The notes beneath the pieces are model-generated. The model did not search any database, was not told the origin of the DNA, and saw only the letters and a program-made list of their open reading frames with translations. This document shows positions 33,953-42,839 of a stretch of DNA of 64,000 nt, one piece after another; within the stretch, counting starts at the first letter, position 1, and every line of letters starts with the position of its first letter. The DNA comes from Prevotella lacticifex (GTDB lineage Bacteria > Bacteroidota > Bacteroidia > Bacteroidales > Bacteroidaceae). The stretch lies in NCBI RefSeq assembly GCF_019973375.1, contig NZ_BPTV01000001.1, positions 124,001-188,000 of the forward strand, read 5' to 3'. The translations under genes and the position numbers were made by a program.

Positions 33953-35769
33953 TACATTCTCTCCGGCACCTCAATGCCAAGGAGTGTCATTCCCTCTTTG
34001 ATGACCTTTGCCACATTCTTTGCCAAGACGAGGCGCGTGACCTTCTCTGCATCGGTATCGGCGTTGAGGATACTGTAGTCGTGATAGAACTGGTTGAAGG
34101 CCTTCGTCAGCTCGTAGCAGTAGTTGGCAATGCCAGCGGGGTTGTAGTTCTGTCCGGCATCGGCAACGGCCACGCCGAAGTTGTTCAGCTGCATAATGAG
34201 CTCCACCTCCTTAGCGTTGAGGGGCGCGTCGGCGGCGAGGACCTCCGGGAGAACGATATTCTCGTCGGCAGCCTTGCGGAGGATACTGCGTATGCGGGCG
34301 TAGGTGTACTGGATGAAGGGTCCGGTATTGCCGTTGAAGTCGATGGACTCGGCAGGATTGAACATCATATTCTTCCGGGCATCGACCTTGAGGATGAAGT
34401 ACTTCAGCGCACCCATACCCACGATGCGAGCTATCTCGTCCTTCTCGGCATCGGAGAAATCCTTGCTCTGTCCGTGCTCCGTGGCTGTGGCTTTGGCGTC
34501 GGCAATCATCTGAGCTATAAGGTCGTCGGCATCGACGACGGTGCCCTCACGCGACTTCATCTTTCCCGTGGGCAGGTTCACCATACCATAGGAGAAGTGT
34601 ACGAGGTCCTTGCCCCACTTGAAGCCGAGGCGGTCGAGGATTATCGACAGAACCTGGAAGTGGTAGTTCTGCTCGTTGCCGACGACATATATCATCTTGT
34701 CGATAGGATAGTCGTTGAAACGCATCTCGGCGGTACCGATGTCCTGGGTCATATACACCGTAGTTCCGTCGGAGCGGATTAGGAGTTTCTGGTCGAGGCC
34801 GTCCTTGGTGAGGTCGGCCCATACCGAGCCGTCGTCCTTCTTGTAGAACAGGCCTTTGTCGAGACCCTCCATCACCTTCTTCTTTCCTTCGAGGTAGGTG
34901 TTGCTCTCGTAGTATATCTTGTCGAAGCTGACACCGAGAGCCTTATACGTCTCGTCGAAGCCTTTGTATACCCACGAGTTCATCTTAGCCCAAAGGTCGC
35001 GGATCTCCTTGTCGCCGGCCTCCCAGCGCACAAGCATCTTGTGGGCCTCCTTGATGAGCGGTGCCTCCTGCTCGGCCTTGGCCTTGGCCTCGTCGTCGCC
35101 CATTCCCTCAGCCTTATATTTAGCTTCGAGCTCGTTGCACTCCTCCTTGTAATGCTTGTCGAAGAGAACGTAGAAGTCGCCGATGAGGTGGTCGCCCTTC
35201 TTTCCCGTCGATTCCGGCGTGCAGCCGTTGCCCCACTTTATCCATGCGAGCATCGACTTCATGATGTGTATACCGCGGTCGTTGACGATATTTGTCTTCA
35301 CCACCCTGTTGCCGTTGGCCTGCATAATCTGCGCTAACGACCATCCGAGGAGGTTGTTGCGCACGTGACCAAGGTGCAGGGGCTTATTGGTGTTCGGCGA
35401 CGAATATTCGACCATCACGAGCGGAGAGTCGGCAGTGGGTTCCTTCTCGCCCCATTTCTCGTCGGCGTTGATATCGTTGAGCAGTCCCACCCATGCCGAT
35501 GAAGCCACGACGATATTGAGGAATCCCTTCACGACATTATAGTCGGCCACGGCCGAACAGTGCTCCTTCAGGTACTGGCCTATCTCTGAGGCTGTATCCT
35601 CGGGTTTCTTCTTCGACGTGCGGAGCAGGGGGAACACCACAAGGGTGATATTGCCCTCAAAGTCGGGACGCGTTTTCTGCAACTGGATCATCTTCTCGGG
35701 CACCTCGGCACCGTAGAGTTCCTTCACCGCCTCAAGGGCAGAGAGTGTTATCTGTTTTTCTATGTTCAT
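33952..35769 (-). CDS. argS: Arginyl-tRNA synthetase
   Basis: A 605-residue class I synthetase that charges tRNA-Arg. The HIGH motif appears as HLGH in SSPNTNKPLHLGHVRNN (about 128-144). KMKSREGTVV serves in place of KMSKS. The C-terminal anticodon-binding domain includes YTYARIRSILRKA and the end LLGIEVPERM. The length and domain order are normal. A TACTTTTG box lies at 35802-35795 on the minus strand. It is followed by rnhA. Confidence 0.97.
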   Translation of the reverse strand: MNIEKQITLSALEAVKELYGAEVPEKMIQLQKTRPDFEGNITLVVFPLLRTSKKKPEDTASEIGQYLKEHCSAVADYNVVKGFLNIVVASSAWVGLLNDINADEKWGEKEPTADSPLVMVEYSSPNTNKPLHLGHVRNNLLGWSLAQIMQANGNRVVKTNIVNDRGIHIMKSMLAWIKWGNGCTPESTGKKGDHLIGDFYVLFDKHYKEECNELEAKYKAEGMGDDEAKAKAEQEAPLIKEAHKMLVRWEAGDKEIRDLWAKMNSWVYKGFDETYKALGVSFDKIYYESNTYLEGKKKVMEGLDKGLFYKKDDGSVWADLTKDGLDQKLLIRSDGTTVYMTQDIGTAEMRFNDYPIDKMIYVVGNEQNYHFQVLSIILDRLGFKWGKDLVHFSYGMVNLPTGKMKSREGTVVDADDLIAQMIADAKATATEHGQSKDFSDAEKDEIARIVGMGALKYFILKVDARKNMMFNPAESIDFNGNTGPFIQYTYARIRSILRKAADENIVLPEVLAADAPLNAKEVELIMQLNNFGVAVADAGQNYNPAGIANYCYELTKAFNQFYHDYSILNADTDAEKVTRLVLAKNVAKVIKEGMTLLGIEVPERM

Positions 35770-35909
35770 CGTTTCGTTGTTTTCTATTGGTTTGCAAAAG
35801 TACGAAAATTATTGCTAATAAGCAATTTATAGGTGATATTTCTCGTTATCCACGTTTCGCCCGCGGGCCTCATCGGCCCCACCGGCTGCTTTCTCCGCAC
35901 CGGCTCAGC

Positions 35910-37265
35910 TTATGCCCTCGCCGCCTCAATCTTCCTCTTCAGGTGACGATAGAGGAAGAACATTGCCGGAACGAGGAACACATCGGCCGCCACCCAGGCC
36001 ACTGGGTCGCCATAGCAGACGCCGAGGAATCCCAAGGCGGGTACGAGCCAGAGGCTTACGCCGATGCGCGCCACCATCTCCATTACGCCGCTGAGCATCG
36101 ACAGGTTGCTGTAGCCGAGACCCTGGATGCCGTAGCGGAGAATGGTGAGCAGTCCCAAGGCGGGATAGAAATAGTTGGTTATGCGCATAAACATAGCGGC
36201 ATTGGTGATGACCTCCTGCTCGCCGCTGTCGACGAAGAGCTCCATCATCTCGTCGGCGAAGGGATAGATGAGCGCCACCGTCAGGACGAAATAGACGAGC
36301 ATGATACGCATGGCTGCGAAGATGCCACGGCGCACACGGGCCGTATCGCGGGCCCCGATATTCTGTCCGCAGTATGTGGCCATGGCCAGACCGATATTCT
36401 CAAAGACGCAGGTGAAGAGATATTTTATGCGCATCGATGCCGTGAAAGCAGCCACACACGTGGTGCCGAGGGCGTTGTTGGCGCTCTGGAGCATGATGAT
36501 GCCGATGCCGGTGATGGAGAACTGCAAGCCCATCGGCACACCGTTGTTGAGCAGGATGGAGATGCGCTTGTTGTCGAAAGTCCGCTCGCTGCCCTTGGGG
36601 ATAAGGATTTTCACTCGTCCTACGATATACCACCCGCACAGGATGCACGAGAAAAGCTGCGAGAGCAGTGTGGCGAGTCCGGCACCGAAGACTCCCAATC
36701 CGCAGACGAGGATGAGCAGCACGTCGAGGACGATATTGACCACCGACGAGAAAATGAGGAAAAAGAACGGATGCTTCGAGTCGCCGAGGGCCCGCAGGAA
36801 TCCCGCCAGGAGGTTATAGCCTATGGTGAAGGGTATGGCGAGGAACTGCATGAAGAGGAAAGTGTAGGCATCGCGGTAGATGTCGGCAGGGGTATTGACG
36901 AGGACAAGGACCCTGTCGCAGAGCATGCAGCTGACAATGGTGATGACGACAGCAAAGACGACGCCTATGCGCAAGGCGTTGGCCACATACGACCGCATCT
37001 TCGGGAAGTCCTTGGCACCGAAAGCCTGGGCCACAGGGATGGCGAAACCGGCACAGGAGCCGTTGCAGAAGCCCATGATGAGAAACATTATCGACGACGA
37101 GGCACCGACGGCGGCCAGCGCGCCGACACCTATCCACCGGCCTACGATGGCGGCATCGATGATGAGATACATCTGTTGGAGGATGTACCCAAGGATGAGG
37201 GGAAGAGCAAACCGCAGGATGCCACGGGTGGGCGAACCTACGGTCATATCGTTAATGGCGGCCAT
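35910..37265 (-). CDS. MATE family efflux transporter
   Basis: An inner-membrane transporter of about 451 residues with 12 predicted helices in two halves; PLILGYILQQMYLIIDAAIV and RWIGVGALAAVGASSSIMFL are typical MATE helices 1-2. It exports drugs or metabolites using an ion gradient; the substrate is unknown. I chose the ATG at 37265 (MAAINDMTVGSPTRGILRF); 37295 would overlap the upstream gene by 44 nt, and 37247 is also possible. It overlaps the previous gene, so the two are co-transcribed. Confidence 0.92.
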   Translation of the reverse strand: MAAINDMTVGSPTRGILRFALPLILGYILQQMYLIIDAAIVGRWIGVGALAAVGASSSIMFLIMGFCNGSCAGFAIPVAQAFGAKDFPKMRSYVANALRIGVVFAVVITIVSCMLCDRVLVLVNTPADIYRDAYTFLFMQFLAIPFTIGYNLLAGFLRALGDSKHPFFFLIFSSVVNIVLDVLLILVCGLGVFGAGLATLLSQLFSCILCGWYIVGRVKILIPKGSERTFDNKRISILLNNGVPMGLQFSITGIGIIMLQSANNALGTTCVAAFTASMRIKYLFTCVFENIGLAMATYCGQNIGARDTARVRRGIFAAMRIMLVYFVLTVALIYPFADEMMELFVDSGEQEVITNAAMFMRITNYFYPALGLLTILRYGIQGLGYSNLSMLSGVMEMVARIGVSLWLVPALGFLGVCYGDPVAWVAADVFLVPAMFFLYRHLKRKIEAARA

Positions 37266-37692
37266 CGGCGGGTCCCTTCTTTTCGGCAGCAGCATCGCTT
37301 GGAGACAGATTCATGTCGGCAATCTGCTGCATCTTCTTACGGCGGCTGAGCGAGTAGACGGTGCCGTGGGCCTCGACATAGTCGAAGAGCTTATAGGCCT
37401 TGGTGAGGAGCATATCGCGCAGAGGCGCATTCTTGTACGATCCCTCGGCGAAGAACAGCTCGGCGAGCATGTCGAGACGGCTTATGCGCTCAGCAGCGGT
37501 CCACTGGTCGGAGGCGTAGACGAGGATCTCGTCGAACGAGAGGTTTCGCAGCACGTCGTAGCTGCCAACATACTGACGGTAAAGGTCTTTGAGGTCCTCG
37601 TCGGTGCGCTCGTCGACCTTCTTCTCGAGAAACCGTGACAGGGCTGCCATGAATTCCTCAATGATACGGATAAAGTAGTCGCGTTGTAACAT
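37252..37692 (-). CDS. Conserved hypothetical helical protein
   Basis: 146 residues, mostly alpha-helical and charged: MLQRDYFIRIIEEFMAALSR, then DLKDLYRQYVGSYDVLRNLS and LAELFFAEGSYKNAPLRDML. No signal peptide or membrane helix. I do not recognise a function; the repeat-like helical pairs suggest a TPR-type scaffold. It lies 4 nt after the helicase's last codon and overlaps the MATE gene start, so all three are one unit. Confidence 0.7.
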   Translation of the reverse strand: MLQRDYFIRIIEEFMAALSRFLEKKVDERTDEDLKDLYRQYVGSYDVLRNLSFDEILVYASDQWTAAERISRLDMLAELFFAEGSYKNAPLRDMLLTKAYKLFDYVEAHGTVYSLSRRKKMQQIADMNLSPSDAAAEKKGPADGRH

Positions 37693-37696
37693 ATTT

Positions 37697-38140
37697 TCAT
37701 TCTGTTTGTCCGTCGTCGGCGGCCGTTGTTTCAGCGGTTTCGGTGGCGGAGAGTGATTTCACATAGTTATATAATTTCTTATAGAAGTCGTGGCGGCAGA
37801 GCGTTGTGGGGTCGCCGAGGATGATAAGCTTCATTCTCGCACGGGTGATAGCCACATTCATACGGCGCAGGTCGCTGAGGAATCCTATCTGTCCCTCACC
37901 GTTGGCTCTGACAAGACTGATGAGGACGACATCACGCTCCTGGCCCTGAAAGCCGTCGATGGTGTTGACGGTGATAAGACTGCGGTAGGGTTTGAAGAAC
38001 TCGCGCTTGGCGATGAGCCTCCGAAGATACTGGACCTGAGCACGATAGGGCGAGATGACACCCACGTCGATGCTCTCGTCGAGCACCCTCTGCTTGCCAA
38101 TCTTCGTGAGGTAGCCCTGGAGGGTGTCGAGGGTTATGCG
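37697..38140 (-). pseudogene. Upf1-like SF1 helicase, C-terminal fragment (3' of IS insertion)
   Basis: This is the distal part of the helicase interrupted by the ISAon1-type element. It carries motif IV (GVISPYRAQVQYLRRL), motif V (VNTIDGFQGQERDVVLISLV) and motif VI (NVAITRARMKLIILGD). The frame stays open into the IS end and a TTG at 38188 could start it, but without the Walker motifs it cannot work as a helicase. Joined to 39768-41258 after removing the IS and one target copy, the frame reads EARITLDTLQG without a break. Confidence 0.92.
38133..38140. repeat. 8-bp target-site duplication, left copy
   Basis: GTTATGCG directly abuts the IS left end and is repeated at 39760-39767. Confidence 0.92.
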
Positions 38141-38191
38141 GGCCCAAGGGGGATTGTCCGTGGCGGGCGGATGCCGCTGCCTAACCAAAGA
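38141..38191. repeat. IS terminal inverted repeat, left (51 bp)
   Basis: Reverse complement of 39709-39759 with one mismatch (G against A within GGCGGRCGG). The transposase stop codon (38181-38183) lies inside it. Confidence 0.93.
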
Positions 38192-39269
38192 CGGTAATAC
38201 ATCTATAGAAAAAGAAGGGTATATCCCTTATCCCCTTCAGGCATGACCTGAAGGCTTTCATCTTGGAGTTGAGCGATTCTGCAGAAGCATTAGTGTCTCT
38301 GTTGATAAAGTAATTGAGTATCTCGTCCTCGTAGTGCTGGATAGACTGTTTTACGGATTTGATTTCTCTAAGGGTAGATTTGGTGACCTTCTTGTACCAT
38401 CCTTCAAGCGCTTTCTTCGCAGTCGCCTTGGTGTTAGACTTCGTACGGAAGATTGCTCTGAGATCGTTTATCAGCCAATACGCCTCCTTCAGTTTCGGGA
38501 AAAGCCGGAACAGAATTCTTGCCCTCTTCTTCTGGTTTATGCTCCAGTCGCCATAGCATCTGCCCAGTTGCTTCTTGCACCGGGTCAGAGCTTCTACCAA
38601 GGTCTCTCCATTGCTCAGCCTCTTGGGCTCAAACCTTGTATTCAGCCGCATTGGCTTGCGGCCTCGGCGCTTACCCTTGCATCGCTTCTTACCTTGCTTT
38701 TTCCTGCTGTTACGATAGTACTTGCGTTGCTTGGCGAGTTGTTCCAGGTGTTTCTTGAACTCTGCCTTCTGGCGGTTTACATCCTTGACAGCTTCCCGCT
38801 TGTATTTCATGCGCAGTTCCTCGATCCCTTCACCACCTCGTTTCATGACATGGAAGCAGTCGCGTACCACCATGGCATTAGGGAAGGCCATTCTCACGAT
38901 AGAGCGCATGCTGTCGCTCAGGTCCATGGAGACCAGCCCTACCGCTTCCCGATCCTTTTGCGGCATCTTTCTCAGGGCTTTGGCAACTGTCTCGGGGTCG
39001 GTGCCCTTGACAATAGCAACGATGGCGCCCTTCTTGCCATGCGCATCCTTGTTGTGGAGAATCGTGTACACCTCATGCCCGAACTCAGACTCGTCAATAC
39101 CGAGCCTCGGGCCGAGGTTCTTGGCGATAAGTATTCCATCATCGACATTCTCTTTCTTAACCCAAGTGGGAAAATCGCTCAAAGTATCCTTGTAGGCACG
39201 CGCAAAAGTGTTGCCCTGGATCATGTAAGTCCAGCTCAGGCTCTTGGCCGTCACTGGCTCATTGTCCAT
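38181..39269 (-). CDS. ISAon1-type transposase, catalytic part
   Basis: A 362-residue DDE transposase: first Asp in LGIDESEFG, second in GLVSMDLSDSMRS, Glu in TNASAESLNSKMKAF, with DCFHVMKRGGEGIEELR between. The layout resembles the ISL3-like DDE enzymes, and 8-bp target duplications fit that group. The start ATG overlaps the end of the upstream N-terminal ORF by 11 nt (ATGGACAATGA), so it is likely translated by coupling. A Lys/Arg-rich insert (GKKRCKGKRRGRKPM) is present near residue 195. Confidence 0.92.
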   Translation of the reverse strand: MDNEPVTAKSLSWTYMIQGNTFARAYKDTLSDFPTWVKKENVDDGILIAKNLGPRLGIDESEFGHEVYTILHNKDAHGKKGAIVAIVKGTDPETVAKALRKMPQKDREAVGLVSMDLSDSMRSIVRMAFPNAMVVRDCFHVMKRGGEGIEELRMKYKREAVKDVNRQKAEFKKHLEQLAKQRKYYRNSRKKQGKKRCKGKRRGRKPMRLNTRFEPKRLSNGETLVEALTRCKKQLGRCYGDWSINQKKRARILFRLFPKLKEAYWLINDLRAIFRTKSNTKATAKKALEGWYKKVTKSTLREIKSVKQSIQHYEDEILNYFINRDTNASAESLNSKMKAFRSCLKGIRDIPFFFYRCITVFG

Positions 39270-39657
39270 CCGCTCTCTTTAAAAAAAGCGCCAGCTCCTT
39301 GGAGTATGACGTACCTTCGCAGACTATCTTCGCTGCCTCTTCCAGAGGAAATGAGACACTCTTACCATCAGCTGTAAGCCAGCGCCGACGACGCACATGA
39401 AGTATCGTCTTGCGGTTGCGAACAGGGAAGTCGTATATCATCCTCTCTTCACCGAAGCCGTTTGACTTGACGCCATCAAAGCCCTCTGGACGATTGTCCT
39501 TCTCATCAAGATATATGTGAAGCTCGGTCTTGTAAAGCTTCCCGTGATCTTTGGCTGGCTGCTCGTTGAAGTCCACCACGTCAAAGTAGTTAGTCACGCC
39601 CTCGGGGAGGATATATATCGCTAAACCTTTGTAGAAGTCTATCTTTTCTTGTTCCAT
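39259..39657 (-). CDS. ISAon1-type transposase N-terminal region protein
   Basis: About 132 residues from the ATG at 39657 (MEQEKIDFYKGLAIYILPEG); an upstream ATG at 39693 is also in frame. The middle part (RKTILHVRRRRWLTADGKSV) resembles the zinc-ribbon/DNA-binding front end of related transposases. It overlaps the catalytic ORF by 11 nt. A minus-strand TACCTTTG box at 39670-39663 sits only 6 nt before the ATG, so the mRNA may be nearly leaderless. Confidence 0.85.
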   Translation of the reverse strand: MEQEKIDFYKGLAIYILPEGVTNYFDVVDFNEQPAKDHGKLYKTELHIYLDEKDNRPEGFDGVKSNGFGEERMIYDFPVRNRKTILHVRRRRWLTADGKSVSFPLEEAAKIVCEGTSYSKELALFLKRADGQ

Positions 39658-39708
39658 GACCGCAAAGGTAAGCAAAAAAAATAGTTTTAGCACGCTATCA
39701 TATCAAGT

Positions 39709-39759
39709 TCTTTGGTTAGGCAGCGGCATCCGTCCGCCACGGACAATCCCCCTTGGGCC
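39709..39759. repeat. IS terminal inverted repeat, right (51 bp)
   Basis: Partner of 38141-38191; 50 of 51 positions match. Confidence 0.93.
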
Positions 39760-39767
39760 GTTATGCG
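39760..39767. repeat. 8-bp target-site duplication, right copy
   Basis: GTTATGCG, identical to 38133-38140. Confidence 0.92.
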
Positions 39768-41258
39768 GGCCTCCTCCTTGTTGATACGGCCGAAGCTCTC
39801 GCCGACGAAACTCTCGTTAACGTTTTGTACGTCAACCCACTGCATGGGCACATCGTAGTCGAGGATGCCGCGGTACCTTATCTGCGGGGCACTCTCCACC
39901 TGTCCGTCGTAGAACCAGTCGGACGAGAACCGCATAATCTCGTCGTTCATACGGTATTGCACCTTCAGGAGGGTGACCACCTCGGGCTTGTTCTCGACGA
40001 TACGCTCCATGAGCGTCTTGCCGAGGCCGGCTCTCATGGCGGCAACGCTCTTCACCGTCGGTGGCAGCTGGCAGTGGTCGCCGGCGAGGATGACCCTCGT
40101 ACAGCGCTTCATAGGTATCCAGCACGCGGCTTCAAGGGCCTGGGCGGCCTCGTCGATGAACAGTGTGCCGAACTTCTGGCCTTCCATAATCCGGCTGTTG
40201 GAGCCTACAAGGGTGGAGGCGATGACGCGGGCCCGTCCGAAGAGGTCGGCGTTGATGCGAATCTCCAATTCCGTGGCCCTCGCCTTGAGACGCTCCATCT
40301 TCTGGTGGAAGCTCTCAGAGCCCTTGCGGCGTGCCGACCGCAACTGTCTGATAGCCTTACGTATAGCCCACAGCTGCGGATAGTCGGCATGAGCCTCAAA
40401 CTGTCGCTCGTAGGTGAAGCCAAGCATCTTGTCGTTGACACGGGTTGGATTGCCGATGCGCAGGACGTTGATGCCACGGTCGACGAGTTTTTCGGCTATC
40501 CAGTCGACGGCCATATTGCTCTGAGCGCAGACAAGCACCTGACTCTCGCGCATAAGGGTTTCGTTGATGGCCTCAACGAGAGTGGTGGTCTTTCCGGTGC
40601 CGGGAGGACCGTGGACGATGGCCACATCCTTGGCCCACAGCACCTCATTGACGGCGCGTTCCTGGGTGGGGTTGAGCCAGGGGAAGCGCATCGGGGCAAA
40701 GGTAAACTTCCGGGCTTTCTGGTGTGAGTAGAAAAGGTCGCGGAGATAAGCTAAGCGGTTGCCCTTGGCAGCTATCACACGGTCGAGGGCATCGAACATC
40801 ATCCGATAGCCGGTCTCGTCGAACGACAACTGAACACCGACGGGAACATCGGCCGACTGGAGGTCGAGGAGGGGCGCTGAGTCGGGGACGATGATGACCA
40901 TCCGGTCGCCGTCGACGTAAGAGACGGTGCCCGTGAAGTTGAAATATTTTATGCCCGTGGCACTCTTAGCCCCCTGTGGCACTGCGCCGTCCTGCATTCT
41001 GAAGAACATCACAGGCTTGCCAAACTCGAAATTGTGCTCGATGTCCTGGTCGGCGGTGCGGAACACCTCGATGGCGAGCTGATTCATACTGTTGTAGAAG
41101 CGCTTGCCAACACGCAGCGGATACCAGGCATCGCCACGCTTGACCTTGCGCGCCATGCCCGTCGACTCGGTCTGGCGGCGGAAGGTCTCCTTCTCGGCAT
41201 AGTACTCCATCTGGAGCAGCAGCCGCTGTCGTTGTAATGATTGAATCGGTGTCTCCAT
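39760..41258 (-). pseudogene. Upf1-like SF1 helicase, N-terminal fragment (5' of IS insertion)
   Basis: The first roughly 497 residues of a DNA2/NAM7-type helicase. It contains Walker A VHGPPGTGKTTTLVEA, motif II FIDEAAQALEAACWIPM, motif III AGDHCQLPPTVKS and QYRMNDEIMRF. The frame runs 26 codons into the IS and stops at 39687 with non-native residues. The break falls between EARIT and LDTLQG. Such helicases unwind RNA or DNA; the bacterial role is unclear. The truncated protein lacks motifs IV-VI and is presumably inactive. Confidence 0.92.
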
Positions 41259-41331
41259 AAATCATCTGCAAAAGTAAGAATTTAAAATGACATAGTGCCG
41301 TCTTCTCGTTTTAATTTAATAATTTTGCACA

Positions 41332-42036
41332 ATGATAATGGATATAAGGTTAGACAATCTTTCAATAGGCTACGGCCATGGCGCACCGTTAGCCTCGGCA
41401 ATCAACGCCGTGGTGCACGGTGGCGAGCTGACATGCGTGATAGGACGCAACGGCACCGGCAAGTCGACACTGCTGAAGACGCTGACGGGCTTCATACCAG
41501 CAATGGCGGGGCGGGTGGTCGTCGGCGGACGCTGTCTGTCGGCATTATCGCAGCGCGAGCGGTCGCGGACGGTAAGCGTGGTGCTCACAGCAACACCGGA
41601 TGTCGAGAATGTCACTGCCGGCGAGATGGTGGCTATGGGACGGATGCCGTGGACGGGATTCTGGGGACGACTGTCGGCTGCCGACCGCATCATCGTCGAC
41701 AGGGCGATGGCGATGGCGGGAGTAGAAACTCTCGCTGACCGTACGACGCGGACGCTATCTGACGGTGAGCGACAGAAGGTAATGATAGCGAGGGCATTAG
41801 CCCAGCAGACACCGGTGATGGTCCTCGACGAGCCCACGGCTTTCCTCGACTATACGGCGAAGGCTGAGACGATGAGTCTCCTCCGTCAACTGGCCCACGA
41901 CGAGAAAAAGGCGATAATAATGTCCACCCACGACCTTGGCCTCTGCGTCAGCCATGCCGACCGCTTCCTCCTCTTGGACAGTGGTTCCCTCAAAGAGGTT
42001 ACAAAGGAGGAGGTCGAAAGTATCATCAAGGAGTAG
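41332..42036 (+). CDS. ABC transporter ATP-binding protein, FecE/BtuD type
   Basis: A 234-residue ATPase: Walker A GRNGTGKSTLLKTL (about 39-52), signature LSDGERQKVMIARALAQQ, Walker B VMVLDEPTAFLDY, and the H-loop STHDLGL. It is closest in layout to iron-siderophore/cobalamin importers. No permease or binding-protein gene is adjacent: the neighbours are a helicase and a tRNA. A TAATTTTG box at 41320-41327 ends only 4 nt before the ATG, suggesting a leaderless transcript, or a start at the second ATG (41338). Confidence 0.88.
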   Translation: MIMDIRLDNLSIGYGHGAPLASAINAVVHGGELTCVIGRNGTGKSTLLKTLTGFIPAMAGRVVVGGRCLSALSQRERSRTVSVVLTATPDVENVTAGEMVAMGRMPWTGFWGRLSAADRIIVDRAMAMAGVETLADRTTRTLSDGERQKVMIARALAQQTPVMVLDEPTAFLDYTAKAETMSLLRQLAHDEKKAIIMSTHDLGLCVSHADRFLLLDSGSLKEVTKEEVESIIKE

Positions 42037-42269
42037 AATGTCACCTACGGCCACCACGATTGTCAACGGCCCCCACGATTGCTATGACCTGACTGACTGG
42101 CGGCTTACCAGTGTCCATCCAATGCCGCCTTGCCGCCTGCGATTGCCTACAGGCCCCTTAGCCAAGGGAGTTCTTCCTTCCAGCAGCAAAAAATCTTTTT
42201 TCAATCGCCGACGGTGCCGCAATTCTGCGTCAATTTCGAGTTAAATAAATTGTTAAAAGAGCTCGAAAA

Positions 42270-42301
42270 TTTGGATTTGCCCAAAAAATTTTGTATCTTT
42301 G
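42270..42301 (+). promoter_or_regulatory. Promoter of tRNA-Arg
   Basis: TTTG (42270-42273), 20-bp spacer, TATCTTTG (42294-42301), 28 bp before the tRNA. Confidence 0.8.
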
Positions 42302-42329
42302 CATTCGCTATTCGTCAGCGTAAGACGAT

Positions 42330-42401
42330 GCTCTGATAGTTCAATGGATAGAACGGAGGTTTCCTAAACCTTTGATCCGGGTTCGATTCCCGGTCGGAGT
42401 A
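42330..42401 (+). tRNA. tRNA-Arg (anticodon CCT)
   Basis: Acceptor GCTCTGA/TCGGAGT (G-U at the end), D-stem GTTC/GAAC, anticodon stem GAGGT/ACCTT with loop TTCCTAA (CCT at 42363-42365), and T-arm CCGGGTTCGATTCCCGG. CCA is not encoded. Confidence 0.93.
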
Positions 42402-42633
42402 CCCGGAAGAGGGGGAGATGGCAGGATTTTTGCTGCCACATCTCTTCGTTATTATTTATCACCCTTGACGAACCACCCTACGCGCATTATCCTACAGCCA
42501 TAAATAAGCGACGGGCATAACCGGCGCTACGACTGCATTGGTCGGCTACGCATAGCGGAGGAATATGCAGTCGATGCTGAACGACAGCCAACGGTCCAAA
42601 GACTGAAGGTCCACTGCGCAGGAGCGGACTACA
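42402..42633. other. Intergenic region after tRNA-Arg
   Basis: A hairpin at 42415-42444 (GAGATGGCAG...CTGCCACATCTC) may end tRNA transcription. A further inverted pair, CGACTGCAT...ATGCAGTCG, lies at about 42530-42573. No gene seen. Confidence 0.5.
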
Positions 42634-42777
42634 CTATGGTTCGGAGAGGTAGCCCTTTACGAACAGGTCGTAGGCTACTGCCTCAAGCTCGGAGAGGCGC
42701 ATGGTCTCGACAGCATGCTCAATCTTCTTTATCAGCATGTCGCGTTTATATTCTTCGGTATCGGTAAGCTTTTCCAT
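42634..42777 (-). CDS. Small conserved-looking protein, 47 residues
   Basis: An ORF found by direct reading: MEKLTDTEEYKRDMLIKKIE, then HAVETMRLSELEAVAYDLFV and KGYLSEP, stop TAG. It is amphipathic and alpha-helical, with a balanced charge and no codon oddities. It begins 62 nt after the prmC stop on the same strand. Small helical proteins of this sort occur in many Bacteroidales genomes, but I cannot name the family. Confidence 0.55.
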   Translation of the reverse strand: MEKLTDTEEYKRDMLIKKIEHAVETMRLSELEAVAYDLFVKGYLSEP

Positions 42778-42839
42778 ATTTTGTCTGATAGTATGTTGAT
42801 ATACGAGATGATACTTTTTGCCGACAGCTATTCCACTGT

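Larger units (their letters stand above)
38141..39759 (-). mobile_element. ISAon1-type insertion sequence (1,619 bp), complete
   Basis: The element is bounded by 51-bp terminal inverted repeats, 38141-38191 and 39709-39759, starting GGCCCAAGGGGGATTGTCCG, identical at 50 of 51 positions. It is flanked by an 8-bp direct repeat GTTATGCG. It carries two overlapping transposase ORFs. It is inserted in a helicase gene. The intact ORFs, near-identical ends and undamaged target duplication indicate a recent, probably still active element. Confidence 0.95.

Noticed and set aside
38133-39767. Phase-variable invertible segment at the helicase
   Set aside because: The inverted ends could suggest inversion, but the segment carries a transposase and an 8-bp direct duplication, which is explained fully by IS insertion; recombinase-type sites are not seen.
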